64,000 nucleotides of DNA, from positions 5,033,001 to 5,097,000 of the forward strand of contig NZ_LT629693.1 in the NCBI RefSeq assembly GCF_900099825.1. Direction: 5' to 3'. Positions within the stretch are counted from its first letter, which is position 1. Every line of letters starts with the position of its first letter. Made by a program: the position numbers and the translations under genes. The notes beneath the pieces were generated by a model. It ran no database searches. It was not told where the DNA came from and saw only the letters and a list, made by a program, of their open reading frames with translations. The stretch comes from Bradyrhizobium ottawaense (GTDB lineage Bacteria > Pseudomonadota > Alphaproteobacteria > Rhizobiales > Xanthobacteraceae). Below, one piece after another: positions 8,093-18,303 of the stretch.

Positions 8093-9559
8093 CTAACGCG
8101 CCGGATTTGGAGGTGTTACCGCCTCCGAATCCGGCGCTGTCGCGCGTGAAATAAGCTTGTCGGCGCGCTGCTTGATATTGGCGGGCAGTTTCTCGCCGTT
8201 GCTTACCCTGTTTTTGATGATCGTCGAAAGCCTGCTGCCATCGGCGGCGTGCCCCTGACCGAATTCGGCTTCTGCGAGTCCAACCTGAAATCGGATGTTG
8301 TCCGGCTGCATTTCGTAGGCTTTGCGCAGCGACCCCAACGCTTCATAGTTGCGTCCTTGCCGTTGAAGATCCTCGCCATAGTCCGATTGAAGCATCGCGC
8401 TGCTCGGCACCATGGCGACCCCCGTCAGCAGCGCTTCGCTGGCTTCCTTGCTTCGGCCCGCGTCGCGGAGGGAAATTGCCAGCCGACGATAGCCGACGAT
8501 ACTTCGATTGTTCTTGCGAAGCGCCATCTTGTGGGCTTCGATCGCTTCATCTTTGCGGCCGATCGCGTTCAAAACGATGCCGAGGCTGTTGTAGCTGTTG
8601 TCGGAGTCAGGCGCCCGATCGACCCCTCGTTTCGCGCTTTCAAGGGCTTCTTCCGGCCGCTTTTGGGCGAGCAGAACGAACGCCTTGGCATAGTCGACCG
8701 CAACAAAATCGGGATCCATGGCCCGCGCGCTATCGGAGGCCGCCATCGCCTGGTCAATCTGGCCGCGGCCTAGGTAAATGTATGCCCTCAGGTTCAGCGC
8801 GTATTTCTCTGCGTCGGGGTGACCGCCGGCAAGGGCCACCGCCGTCAGCCGCATCGCGCTCTCCTCGTCGCCATACTCGCGAAAATATATGCCTGCTGCA
8901 ATCTCGGGATCGATATGCTCCAGCAAGTTGAGCGCAGCCTTCTTGAACAGGTCTTCGGCGCCCTGCGCGGTCTCGACATCAATCAGGCTTTCGCGGCCGG
9001 GGGTTTGACGCAATCGGAGCCTCGTCAATTCCTTCCCATCCTCCTTTCGCGTGGTTATCTCGCCGGAAATCTGGATGATCGTCTTTCCCAACACCCGCTG
9101 AATCAGCGATTGAAACGATTTGAGATCGAGGTTTCCCGCCGGAGTTTCGATTGACGATAAAGCGTCGATCAATTGCGTATCGCCGAGAACGGTTTTTGGC
9201 TTTGCGGCGTTCGATTTTCGATTCAGCGCCGCGATTTCGTCGAGTAGCCGTTGCGTCGCAGTATCCGACGTATAGCCCGCCGCTTCGAAGGATTGCGGAA
9301 CGCGGAGGGCGGTCATTACAATGCCGTTCTCAACCATGGCCTTCGAGATGACGATCACCGTCAATATGGTTGGCACGATCGTGACAAGGGCGACGGCCAA
9401 ACCCTTGGCAAACAATGCAAGTTCCGCGGCGGTTCGATTGCGGATCTGAACCTTCAGATATTCTTTGGTTCGAGTATGAAGCCGGCGCTTCGCGTTGGGA
9501 GCCGGCGATGCGTCTTCGGCGGGGAAAAATTCGTGGTTGAGAGGGGGATCCGATGGCAT
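8093..9559 (-). CDS. Membrane-anchored TPR protein
   Basis: From ATG 9559 the protein has 488 residues. An in-frame TTG at 9592 would add 11 but starts inside a hairpin. A basic N-terminus is followed by one hydrophobic helix near residues 45-72 (ALFAKGLAVALV, then TILTVIVISKA). A region of unknown fold comes next (SLIDVETAQGAEDLFKKAAL). At least six TPR units occupy residues 230-470 (e.g. SLGIVLNAIGRKDEAIEAHK). It is probably an inner-membrane scaffold with soluble TPRs. It converges with the acyl-synthase/oxidase genes 74 bp away. A 15-bp stem-loop lies in its last codons. No catalytic domain is visible and the function is unknown. Confidence 0.8.
   Translation of the reverse strand: MPSDPPLNHEFFPAEDASPAPNAKRRLHTRTKEYLKVQIRNRTAAELALFAKGLAVALVTIVPTILTVIVISKAMVENGIVMTALRVPQSFEAAGYTSDTATQRLLDEIAALNRKSNAAKPKTVLGDTQLIDALSSIETPAGNLDLKSFQSLIQRVLGKTIIQISGEITTRKEDGKELTRLRLRQTPGRESLIDVETAQGAEDLFKKAALNLLEHIDPEIAAGIYFREYGDEESAMRLTAVALAGGHPDAEKYALNLRAYIYLGRGQIDQAMAASDSARAMDPDFVAVDYAKAFVLLAQKRPEEALESAKRGVDRAPDSDNSYNSLGIVLNAIGRKDEAIEAHKMALRKNNRSIVGYRRLAISLRDAGRSKEASEALLTGVAMVPSSAMLQSDYGEDLQRQGRNYEALGSLRKAYEMQPDNIRFQVGLAEAEFGQGHAADGSRLSTIIKNRVSNGEKLPANIKQRADKLISRATAPDSEAVTPPNPAR
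8099..8136. terminator. Stem-loop between convergent genes, inside the TPR gene's 3' end
   Basis: The arms 8099-8113 and 8122-8136 pair at 14 of 15 positions around an 8-base loop. It lies just beyond the oxidase stop at 8019 and within the last codons of the TPR gene. There is no T-run on either strand, so factor-independent termination is uncertain. A bidirectional transcript end or RNA-stabilising hairpin is plausible. Confidence 0.45.
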
Positions 9560-9590
9560 GGCCTGGTCCAGGTTCGATGGAAAAGCACGC

Positions 9591-9623
9591 AAGGCCCACT
9601 ACGAGCCAGTTGTAGTGGGCCTT
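9591..9623. terminator. Perfect 12-bp stem-loop after the SGNH hydrolase gene
   Basis: AAGGCCCACTAC at 9591-9602 pairs perfectly with 9612-9623 around a 9-base loop. It lies between the 3' end of the SGNH gene (9687) and the start of the TPR gene (9559), both on the minus strand. It probably ends SGNH transcription; only a short T4 follows on that strand. Confidence 0.55.
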
Positions 9624-9686
9624 CTGATTTGACACGCGCAGGAATGCATTCCGCGCGCGACGTGTCGGCACATTGAACGGCGAACG

Positions 9687-10193
9687 TTATCTGATCGAAC
9701 CCATCAGCTGTGATGCCACTCGCTGATGGCCGGCGGCCGTGAGATGAATGTGATCGCTCTGAGCCAGTCCCGACTGGAGCGCGGCCTTGACAAACCCGTC
9801 GGCCTGAATGGTCTTGATACCACGTGCACGCAGTTGTTGTTGGATGCTGGCGATATTGGCCTGCCGCGCAGCCGGTGAGATACCTTGACGAAAGTCGTTG
9901 CCTCCGAATTGTAGAATAACAATCTTGGTGCCTTCGGGGACGCTGCTTGAAAGTCGCGAAAGCATCCCACTCGTGGTGTCGCCAAAAACCCCGGCGTTGC
10001 TAACGTGAGTGCTGGACCCCTTGGCCTGGAGCATCCGTTCCAGCTGAGCGGGGAATGCTTCCGACGAACCAACGCCATGCCCTTCGGTGTTGCTGGCGCC
10101 CAATGCAACCACCTGAGCCGATGCCGAATACGCAGCTCCCAGGCCGGCGATGGCCAGTGTTAGCGCGAAGATGAACATCTTAGAGATTTTCAT
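9687..10193 (-). CDS. Secreted SGNH/GDSL-type hydrolase
   Basis: The 168-residue protein starts at ATG 10193, chosen because GAGGAG lies at the right distance and a clean signal peptide follows (MKISKMFIFALTLAIAG, cleavage after ASA near residue 26). Catalytic blocks are visible: LGASNTEG holds the nucleophilic serine (a GASN variant of GDSL), FGGND the oxyanion asparagine, and SDHIHLT the Asp-His pair. It is about the size of TesA-like lysophospholipase/thioesterases, which cleave acyl esters in the periplasm. Proximity to the acyl-synthase cluster makes an acyl substrate attractive, but this is inference. A longer in-frame reading up to 10295 is less likely. Confidence 0.85.
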   Translation of the reverse strand: MKISKMFIFALTLAIAGLGAAYSASAQVVALGASNTEGHGVGSSEAFPAQLERMLQAKGSSTHVSNAGVFGDTTSGMLSRLSSSVPEGTKIVILQFGGNDFRQGISPAARQANIASIQQQLRARGIKTIQADGFVKAALQSGLAQSDHIHLTAAGHQRVASQLMGSIR

Positions 10194-10372
10194 GACACTC
10201 CTCATCCTGCCTTCAAATCTGCTCCACAAACTCAGATATCGAAATCTTGCTGTGGGACGGGATCGGGTAATTCCGATCCGCATAAGCAGGTTCAAGCATC
10301 AAGCCACGAAACCGGCCCAGCTCCTTCACCCAATTGGGTGGCCCCTGCCGCGATCGCGGGGACGTGACGCTT
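10194..10372. promoter_or_regulatory. SGNH promoter region with two inverted repeats
   Basis: Upstream of the SGNH start there is an inverted repeat, GGATCGG at 10260-10266 and CCGATCC at 10273-10279, with a 6-bp spacer. A perfect 14-bp palindrome, CACCCAATTGGGTG, lies at 10327-10340. Both could be operators. No reading frame of note lies here. Confidence 0.4.
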
Positions 10373-10399
10373 AAAATTTTCGCCGCCGAGACGGCGGCG
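10373..10399 (-). terminator. Terminator downstream of the MarR gene
   Basis: On the minus strand a GC-rich stem (CGCCGCC / GGCGGCG, 10381-10399) is followed by AAAATTTT. It lies about 105 bp past the stop of the MarR-type gene. Confidence 0.55.
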
Positions 10400-10503
10400 A
10401 TGCAGGCGCATGTCGTTTCCGGTTGGATTGCTTTGCAGCTTGGTATTTGAAGGGCGTTGGCTGTTACCGGACCGGGCGCGGCGACATTCCAGCCCGGGTA
10501 GGG

Positions 10504-11082
10504 TCACGCATCCGCAATGACCTTCAAGCGCCCCTTTTCCAGGCGATTTCTCAAGCCGCTGAGTGTATCGACCAATTCATCAAGTTGCTTGTTGCTGAGT
10601 TCGGCAAAAATGAACTCGTTGAGCGCTTCCTGCCGGACGGCAAGGTCTGCCATTTGCTTGTAGGTCTTGTCGGTCAGGGACATCTGCACGACTCTGGCGT
10701 CTTCGGTGGAGGTTTTCCGGCGAAGGAAGCCCTTCTTCTCCAGTAGTTTTGATTGCGTCGTAACGAACGACGGATCGACATGAAGCTTCTTGGAGACAAC
10801 ATTGACGGGAATGCCGTCCTTGTCGTCGAGATCGGCGAGCGCCATCAGGATCATCCACTGCGGGCCGCTGATTCCGAGGGCCTTGGCCCAGAAGTAGCGC
10901 AGCTCTTCCAGGTGAACGCCGACAGAATTGATCACCCAGGCGAACCGCCGGATGGCGTCCTGATTCTTTGGAGCCGTTTCGCCCAATCGATATTCCTTGC
11001 TTGTACGGAGGGCGTCGGTCCTGCCCGTACTCAATCTATCTTCGCCAATTCCATTTCCAAAACAAGTAAAAATATCCTGCAT
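10504..11082 (-). CDS. MarR-family transcriptional regulator
   Basis: ATG 11082 gives 192 residues. The winged helix is in the middle: GISGPQWMILMALADL, then VNVVSKKLHVDPSFVTTQSKLLEKKGFL, then a wing RRKTSTEDARVVQMSLT. The helices before and after form the dimer interface. MarR proteins usually repress nearby genes and release DNA on binding small aromatic or lipid ligands. It is divergent from fabA with about 208 bp between them. That gap holds a short palindrome, GGTGG-T-CCACC, at 11147-11157, a possible operator. Control of fabA or of the acyl cluster is an inference. Confidence 0.85.
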   Translation of the reverse strand: MQDIFTCFGNGIGEDRLSTGRTDALRTSKEYRLGETAPKNQDAIRRFAWVINSVGVHLEELRYFWAKALGISGPQWMILMALADLDDKDGIPVNVVSKKLHVDPSFVTTQSKLLEKKGFLRRKTSTEDARVVQMSLTDKTYKQMADLAVRQEALNEFIFAELSNKQLDELVDTLSGLRNRLEKGRLKVIADA

Positions 11083-11290
11083 TATGGTAATCCGGTCAGC
11101 TAAGTCCACTCCGCCCCAGCTTTTGTGGTAGGTGTAAGGACAAGCTGGTGGTCCACCGGTTGAGCAGGTATTCCGCCGCTCAGCACATGGGTGACGCCTG
11201 CGCCGGACGGCTGGCTCTGGCATCGAAAAGATCGCGGCAACGTCGCCTGACGTTTCGCGACCGCCGGCCGAACACCGAAGGATATCGTTC

Positions 11291-11821
11291 TTGTCAGACC
11301 CTCGCGACTTTCACGCGCCGCAACCGTCCTACACCAAAGAAGAGCTGCTCAGATCGGGCGAGGGCGGCTATTTTGGCCCGGGCAATGCCCAACTGCCGGC
11401 GCCGCCGATGCTGATGATGGACCGTATCACCGAGATCAGCATGGCCGGTGGCGAGTTCGGCAAGGGCCATGTCATCGGCGAACTCGACATCACGCCGGAT
11501 CTCTGGTTTTTCGACAGTCACTTTCTCGGCGACCCCGTGATGCCCGGATGTCTCGGGCTGGACGCCATGTGGCAGATCATCGGCTATTGGCTCGGCTGGT
11601 CGGGCTCGCCGGGCAAGGGCCGCGCCGTCGGCGTCGGCGAGGTCAAGTTCCGGGGGCATATCACCCCGGACACCAGGCGCGTGCGCTACGAGGTGAATAT
11701 GCGCCTCGTCAGGCGCGGCAAACTCGCGCTCGGAATTGCCAATGGCAGCGTGTTTGCCGACGACACATGCGTCTATCTTGCCAAGGATATGCGCGTCGGA
11801 TTGATAGCGCCCGCGACCTGA
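11291..11821 (+). CDS. fabA: 3-hydroxydecanoyl-ACP dehydratase/isomerase FabA
   Basis: The 176-residue hot-dog-fold enzyme dehydrates 3-hydroxyacyl-ACP and, in true FabA, isomerises trans-2- to cis-3-decenoyl-ACP at the branch to unsaturated fatty acids. The active-site His is in FDSHFLGDPVMPG and the Asp in LGLDAMWQIIGYW, both as in FabA rather than FabZ. The start is TTG 11291, supported by GAAGGA about 9 bases upstream. FabB, the usual partner, is not adjacent; the next gene is a threonine dehydratase. Divergent from the MarR gene. Confidence 0.9.
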   Translation: MSDPRDFHAPQPSYTKEELLRSGEGGYFGPGNAQLPAPPMLMMDRITEISMAGGEFGKGHVIGELDITPDLWFFDSHFLGDPVMPGCLGLDAMWQIIGYWLGWSGSPGKGRAVGVGEVKFRGHITPDTRRVRYEVNMRLVRRGKLALGIANGSVFADDTCVYLAKDMRVGLIAPAT

Positions 11822-11854
11822 GACGCGGCCCGAGCTGCCACCGGAGATTCGACT

Positions 11855-13102
11855 ATGACGGTTCAAACGGCACGGGCATCCCTGGCACAATTGCCGGTGA
11901 CACTCCCCGACATCGAGGCCGCCGCAGCGACGCTTGCCGGCCTGGTTAAATGCACGAACTTCGACCGCAGCCGGACATTGTCCGACATCACCGGCGCCAG
12001 CGTATGGCTCAAGTTCGAAAACCTGCAGTTCACCGCGACCTTCAAGGAGCGCGGCGCGCTCAATCGGCTCTCGGCCCTGTCGGCCGATCAGCGCCAGCGC
12101 GGTGTGATCGCGGCTTCGGCCGGTAATCACGCGCAGGGCGTGGCCTATCACGCGGCGCGGCTTTCAATACCGGCCACCATCTACGTGCCGATCGGAACCC
12201 CGACGGTGAAGATCGATAATACCCGGCGGCATGGTGCGACCGTGATCGAAGGCGGAGCGACGCTGGAAGAGGCTGCCGCGTTGGCCACGACGCATGGCCG
12301 AAACGAGGGCCTGACGTTTATTCATCCCTACGATGATCCCCTGATCATTGCCGGTCAGGGCACCATCGCGCTCGAGATGCTGGCCGCAATGCCTGACCTC
12401 GACGTTCTGATCGTGCCGATCGGTGGGGGCGGGCTTATTTCCGGCATGGCGGTCGCCGCCAAGACGCTCAAGCCGGACATCGAGGTGATCGGCGTGCAGG
12501 CCGCGCTCTATCCTTCGATGTACAACCTCATCAAGCAACAATCGCTGCCGATGCGCGGTGACACGCTCGCGGAAGGCATTGCCGTCAAAGCCCCCGGCCG
12601 GATCACGTCCGAGATCGTGCGCGCGCTGGTCGACGATATCGTTCTGGTGACGGAGCAGGATGTCGAGCATGCGCTGAGCCTGCTTCTCACCATCGAAAAG
12701 TCCGTGACGGAAGGTGCCGGAGCCGCCGGTCTGGCCGCCGTGCTCGCCGATCCCAAGCGCTTCAAGGGCCGCACGCTCGGCCTCGTGCTGAGTGGCGGAA
12801 ATATCGACACCCGGCTGCTATCGGGTGTGCTTACCCGTCAACTCGCGAGGGAAGGCCGCCTTTCGCAGCTCAGGTTCGACATCGTCGACCGGCCGGGGCA
12901 GCTCGGCACGGTGGTCGCTGTGCTGAGCCGGGCCGGCGCCAACATCGTCGAAGTATCCCATCAGCGCATCTTCACGGACCTGCCAGCCAAGGCGGTGCAT
13001 CTGGAGATCGTGGTCGAGACCAGGGACCGGTCTCATCTCGATGCGACGATCGACGCGCTGAGGGCCGCCGACCTCAAGGTGGTTGTCGGCTCCACATCAT
13101 GA
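11855..13102 (+). CDS. ilvA: Threonine ammonia-lyase (threonine dehydratase) with ACT domain
   Basis: This PLP enzyme deaminates L-threonine to 2-oxobutanoate. The PLP lysine is K64 in FTATFKERGAL. A glycine-rich phosphate loop (IGGGGLISG) lies near residue 190. Residues about 335-415 form one ACT domain (FDIVDRPGQLGTVVAVLSRAGANI). The 415-residue length and single ACT domain fit the shorter TdcB/IlvA type common in alphaproteobacteria. The end overlaps the next gene by ATGA, so the two are probably co-translated. Whether it serves isoleucine synthesis or threonine degradation cannot be told from sequence. Confidence 0.9.
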   Translation: MTVQTARASLAQLPVTLPDIEAAAATLAGLVKCTNFDRSRTLSDITGASVWLKFENLQFTATFKERGALNRLSALSADQRQRGVIAASAGNHAQGVAYHAARLSIPATIYVPIGTPTVKIDNTRRHGATVIEGGATLEEAAALATTHGRNEGLTFIHPYDDPLIIAGQGTIALEMLAAMPDLDVLIVPIGGGGLISGMAVAAKTLKPDIEVIGVQAALYPSMYNLIKQQSLPMRGDTLAEGIAVKAPGRITSEIVRALVDDIVLVTEQDVEHALSLLLTIEKSVTEGAGAAGLAAVLADPKRFKGRTLGLVLSGGNIDTRLLSGVLTRQLAREGRLSQLRFDIVDRPGQLGTVVAVLSRAGANIVEVSHQRIFTDLPAKAVHLEIVVETRDRSHLDATIDALRAADLKVVVGSTS

Positions 13103-14031
13103 GCCCGCTTCGCATTGCCATCGTCGGCTTCGGCAAGATCGCGCGGGATCAGCATGTGCCGGCGATCGCGGCGACGGAGGGCGCGGTGCTCGCTGCTGTC
13201 GCCAGTCCCAACACTTCGCTCGCCGGCGTGCCGCAGGTGGCGACGCTCGAAGAATTGTTGCGCAACGGGCCGCCGTTCGATGCCGTGGCGCTGTGTACTC
13301 CGCCGCAGGTGCGCCGCGATCAGGCCGCGATCGCGCTCGCCGCCGGCAAGCATGTGTTGCTGGAAAAGCCGCCCGGTGCCATGTTAAGCGAAATCGGACC
13401 GTTGTTGACGGCCGCCGTTGCCGCGCGGCGCACGCTGTTCGCCACCTGGCATTCGCGCGTTGCGCCCGCGGTCGAGCCGGCGCGGCTGTTGCTGGCGGGC
13501 CGGCGGATCACGGCCGTGCGAATTTCCTGGAAGGAGGACGTTCGGGTCTGGCATCCAGGCCAGGCGTGGATCTGGCAGCCGGGTGGCCTCGGTGTGTTCG
13601 ACCCCGGCATCAATGCGCTCTCGATCCTGACCCGCATCCTGCCGCAGCCATTGTTCGTGACATCGGCAGATCTGGCTTTTCCCGCCAATCGTGACGCGCC
13701 GATCGCGGCCACGCTCCGGCTTGCCGATGCGGCGGGACTGCCGATCTTCGCCGAATTCGATTTCCGGCAGACCGGTCCGCAGAGCTGGGACATCCATCTC
13801 GACACTGACCAAGGACCGGTCATCTTGTCTTCGGGCGGGGCGAAACTGTCGGCTGGAGGCGTGCAACACGTTGTGGCCGCCGCGGCCGAATATGCCGGGC
13901 TTTACCGGCGCTTCGTCGAACTTACCGCGACCGGCGAGCCCGACGTCGATCTTACGCCGTTCCAGCTGGTCGCCGATGCCTTTCTGCTGGGACACCGCCG
14001 CACCGTGGAGCCGTTCGAGGACGCGACCTGA
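13099..14031 (+). CDS. Gfo/Idh/MocA oxidoreductase, galactose/arabinose 1-dehydrogenase type
   Basis: The 310-residue NAD(P)-dependent sugar dehydrogenase has an N-terminal Rossmann motif (IAIVGFGKIARDQHVPAI) and the family EKPP motif in HVLLEKPPGAM near residue 92. The stretch WKEDVRVWHPGQAWIW, then GLGVFDPGINALSI, closely follows the pattern of Azospirillum L-arabinose/D-galactose 1-dehydrogenase, which oxidises the sugar to the lactone. ATG 13099 lies inside the threonine dehydratase stop (ATGA). The pairing with that gene has no obvious metabolic logic. Confidence 0.85.
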   Translation: MSPLRIAIVGFGKIARDQHVPAIAATEGAVLAAVASPNTSLAGVPQVATLEELLRNGPPFDAVALCTPPQVRRDQAAIALAAGKHVLLEKPPGAMLSEIGPLLTAAVAARRTLFATWHSRVAPAVEPARLLLAGRRITAVRISWKEDVRVWHPGQAWIWQPGGLGVFDPGINALSILTRILPQPLFVTSADLAFPANRDAPIAATLRLADAAGLPIFAEFDFRQTGPQSWDIHLDTDQGPVILSSGGAKLSAGGVQHVVAAAAEYAGLYRRFVELTATGEPDVDLTPFQLVADAFLLGHRRTVEPFEDAT

Positions 14032-14155
14032 ACGGGCTGTTGGTATATACCGCCAAATGTTCTATCTGCTCCGACAAGCAGGGAACTTGCGCGATTCCGG
14101 TAATTGCTGCGTTCCTGTCCGCTGCGCTGTATGAATTTCTTGACGAGGCCGAGCC

Positions 14156-15250
14156 ATGAATCTGGATACACTTTTCAACGTCTCCGCGGCCGCTCGCGGA
14201 AAAGCGGCCGACGGCATCACGATCCGGCGTCCCGACGACTGGCACGTTCATTTGCGCGACGGCGAGATGCTGCGCACGGTGCTTCCATTCACGGCAGGGC
14301 AGTTCGCCCGCGGCATCATCATGCCAAACCTCGTACCGCCCGTGACCACGGTGGATGCCGCCATCGCCTACCGTGCCCGTATCCTCGCGGCGCGGCCGGC
14401 CGGCAGCGATTTCGAACCGCTGATGACCTGCTATCTAACCGACACGACATCGCCCGACGAAATCGAGAAGGGCCATTCCGAAGCGGTATGGACCGCCGCA
14501 AAGCTCTATCCGGCCGGCGCCACCACCAACGCGCATCACGGCGTCACCGATATCAAGGCGCTGCGTCCGGTTCTGGAGCGGATGGAGCGGATCGGCATGC
14601 CGGTGCTGATTCACGGCGAAGCCACCGATCCCGCGATCGACATCTTCGATCGCGAGGCCGTGTTCATGGAACAGAGCCTGTTGCCGCTGCTGCGCGACCA
14701 TCAGGGCCTGAAGGTCGTCATCGAGCACGTGACGACGGCGGAAACGGTCGCCATCGTTCGCGCCCACGCGCCCCGCGTCGCCGGAACCATCACGCCGCAT
14801 CATCTGATGATCAACCGGACCTCGCTGTTCCAGGGCGGGTTGCGGCCACATTATTATTGCCTGCCGGTCGCCAAGCGCGAACACCATCGCCTCGCGCTGC
14901 GCAGCGCCGTGACATCAGGCGATTCGTGTTTCTTCATCGGCACCGACACGGCGCCACATCTGTCCAGCCTCAAGGAGGCCGCCTGCGGTTGTGCCGGCGT
15001 ATTCGTCGGCGCCACCGCGCTGCAGACCTACGCGCAGGTGTTCGACGAGGAGGGCGCCCTCGACCGGCTGGAAAAATTTGCCTCGCTGAACGGCGCCAAT
15101 TTCTATGGCCTGCCGGCCAATGCCGGCACGATCGAACTCAAGCGGCGCCCTGCGGCGATGCCGGCGGCCATCGCCGTTGACGGCGGCGATATCGTGGTCT
15201 TCCGTGGCGACGAAGCATTGCCGTGGTCTATCGGCGAGGTGCGGCCCTAG
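14156..15250 (+). CDS. pyrC: Dihydroorotase (class II)
   Basis: The zinc amidohydrolase of pyrimidine synthesis interconverts carbamoyl aspartate and dihydroorotate. The ligand set is visible: DDWHVHLRDG (H30, H32), the carboxylated lysine near residue 116 in AKLYPAGATTNAHHG, HGEATD, HVTTAETV, PHHLMINR, and the catalytic Asp in GTDTAPH near residue 263. At 364 residues it is slightly longer than E. coli PyrC because of an N-terminal extension. It stands alone, preceded by a 124-bp gap and followed by a repeat element. Confidence 0.95.
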   Translation: MNLDTLFNVSAAARGKAADGITIRRPDDWHVHLRDGEMLRTVLPFTAGQFARGIIMPNLVPPVTTVDAAIAYRARILAARPAGSDFEPLMTCYLTDTTSPDEIEKGHSEAVWTAAKLYPAGATTNAHHGVTDIKALRPVLERMERIGMPVLIHGEATDPAIDIFDREAVFMEQSLLPLLRDHQGLKVVIEHVTTAETVAIVRAHAPRVAGTITPHHLMINRTSLFQGGLRPHYYCLPVAKREHHRLALRSAVTSGDSCFFIGTDTAPHLSSLKEAACGCAGVFVGATALQTYAQVFDEEGALDRLEKFASLNGANFYGLPANAGTIELKRRPAAMPAAIAVDGGDIVVFRGDEALPWSIGEVRP

Positions 15251-15252
15251 CC

Positions 15253-15340
15253 ATAGCGTTTTCGAGCGAAGTGGACACCGGTTCGCGTCAAGAAAACGCG
15301 TCAAAGCGAGTAGAGTCGGTTCTGATCCAGTCAGAACCGG
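15253..15340 (+). repeat. Dispersed intergenic repeat, family A copy 1 (with hairpin)
   Basis: The block beginning ATAGCGTTTTCGAGCGAAGT is followed by the hairpin CGGTTCTGA / TCAGAACCG (15317-15339). Related copies in the opposite orientation lie at 19208-19299 and 45144-45223. All three lie between convergent genes, so a bidirectional terminator role is likely. Confidence 0.8.
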
Positions 15341-15347
15341 CTCGTCG

Positions 15348-16346
15348 CTAGTCCACCTTCGCGCCGGACTCCCGGATGATCTTCGTCCATTTCGCGGTTT
15401 CGTCGGTGAGGAATTTTCCGAACGCTGCGCCGGAAACGGTGCCGGGTTCGGCACCGAGTTCGTCGAAGCGCTTCTGCACATCGGGCATCTTCAGGATGGC
15501 GTCGATGTCGCCTTCCAGCTTCGCAAGGACCGGCGCTGATGTCTTCGCCGGTGCCACCAATCCGAACCAGGCCGAGGCCTCGAAACCGGGCACGCCGGAT
15601 TCGGAGATCGTCGGCACGTCGGGCAACGCGCTCGCGCGTTTCGAACCTGCGACCGCGATCGCGTTGATGTTCTTGCCTTTGACCTGCGGCAGCACCGCCG
15701 GGATGTTGTCGAACATCATTGGAATGTGGCCCGCGACGAGATCGTTCATCGCCGGCGCCGCGCCCTTGTAGGGGACGTGCACGATATCGATGCCGGTCAT
15801 GCTTCTGAGCAATTCGCCGGCCAGATGGTTGGTCGAGCCGTTGCCGGACGATCCGAAAAACAAGGTGCCCGGCTTCGCTTTGGCGAGCGCGATCAACTCG
15901 CTCACGTTCTTGATCCCGGTCGACGGATGCACCGCCAGAACGATCGGTACCGCGGCGATCAGCCCGACCGGTGCAAATGCGGTCGACGGATCGTATCGCA
16001 GGTCTCGGTAAAGTGCTGCGTTGATGGTGAGCGGCGGCGGCGCCGTCAGCAGCAGCGTGTAGCCGTCCGGATCCGAACCCGCGACCGCCTCGGCGCCGAT
16101 ATTGCCGCCGGCGCCGCCGCGGTTTTCGACGTAAAATGTCTGTCCGTTGTTACGCTCCGACAGCTTCTGTGCGACGACGCGGGCGACGATGTCGTTGGAG
16201 CCGCCGGCCGGGAACGGCACCACGATCTTGACGGGACGGGATGGATAATTCTCGGCCGCAGCGGTGCCGGCGAGCAAACAGGCGCTGCCCGCGAATATCG
16301 CGATTCCGCAGGCAATCAGGATCGAACGGCGGCAGAACGGCTGCAT
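15348..16346 (-). CDS. Bug/TctC-family periplasmic solute-binding protein
   Basis: The 332-residue protein has a signal peptide (basic MQPFCRR, hydrophobic core, cleavage near TAAAEN). The two-lobed fold is typical of the Bug family: YPSRPVKIVVPFPAGGSNDI near the mature N-terminus, then VENRGGAGGNIGAEAVA, and VHVPYKGAAPAMNDL. Such proteins bind carboxylates or other small organic acids and feed tripartite tricarboxylate (TctAB) permeases. No TctA or TctB gene is near, which is usual for Bug proteins. It is divergent from pgm across 86 bp. Confidence 0.92.
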   Translation of the reverse strand: MQPFCRRSILIACGIAIFAGSACLLAGTAAAENYPSRPVKIVVPFPAGGSNDIVARVVAQKLSERNNGQTFYVENRGGAGGNIGAEAVAGSDPDGYTLLLTAPPPLTINAALYRDLRYDPSTAFAPVGLIAAVPIVLAVHPSTGIKNVSELIALAKAKPGTLFFGSSGNGSTNHLAGELLRSMTGIDIVHVPYKGAAPAMNDLVAGHIPMMFDNIPAVLPQVKGKNINAIAVAGSKRASALPDVPTISESGVPGFEASAWFGLVAPAKTSAPVLAKLEGDIDAILKMPDVQKRFDELGAEPGTVSGAAFGKFLTDETAKWTKIIRESGAKVD

Positions 16347-16432
16347 GGAACGCTTCCTCGTTGTTATTATTGGTCTAGCTAGCGCCTTCCTCGTATATAT
16401 CTTGGAACGCGCTATCTGTCCTGAGAGGTCAC

Positions 16433-18073
<1,641 letters not shown>

Positions 18074-18303
18074 GCCGAAAAGGCTCCTGATGTCATGGAT
18101 ATGTCAGGGATCGGCGGCGAACGCCTCAAGCCGCACGCCGGGTGCGTCAATTCGGCGCAAGCAGACTACCCCGGCCGGGTGGCTCCGGCGCAATCACGCT
18201 GAAATCACGACAGGCGACGCACTCTGACGGTCGGTGTTAGCTGCCAGGAAACCCTTCCCGGGGAGGGGGACTCGTGGGCTATCGCGAAGGATCGGGGGAA
18301 GAC

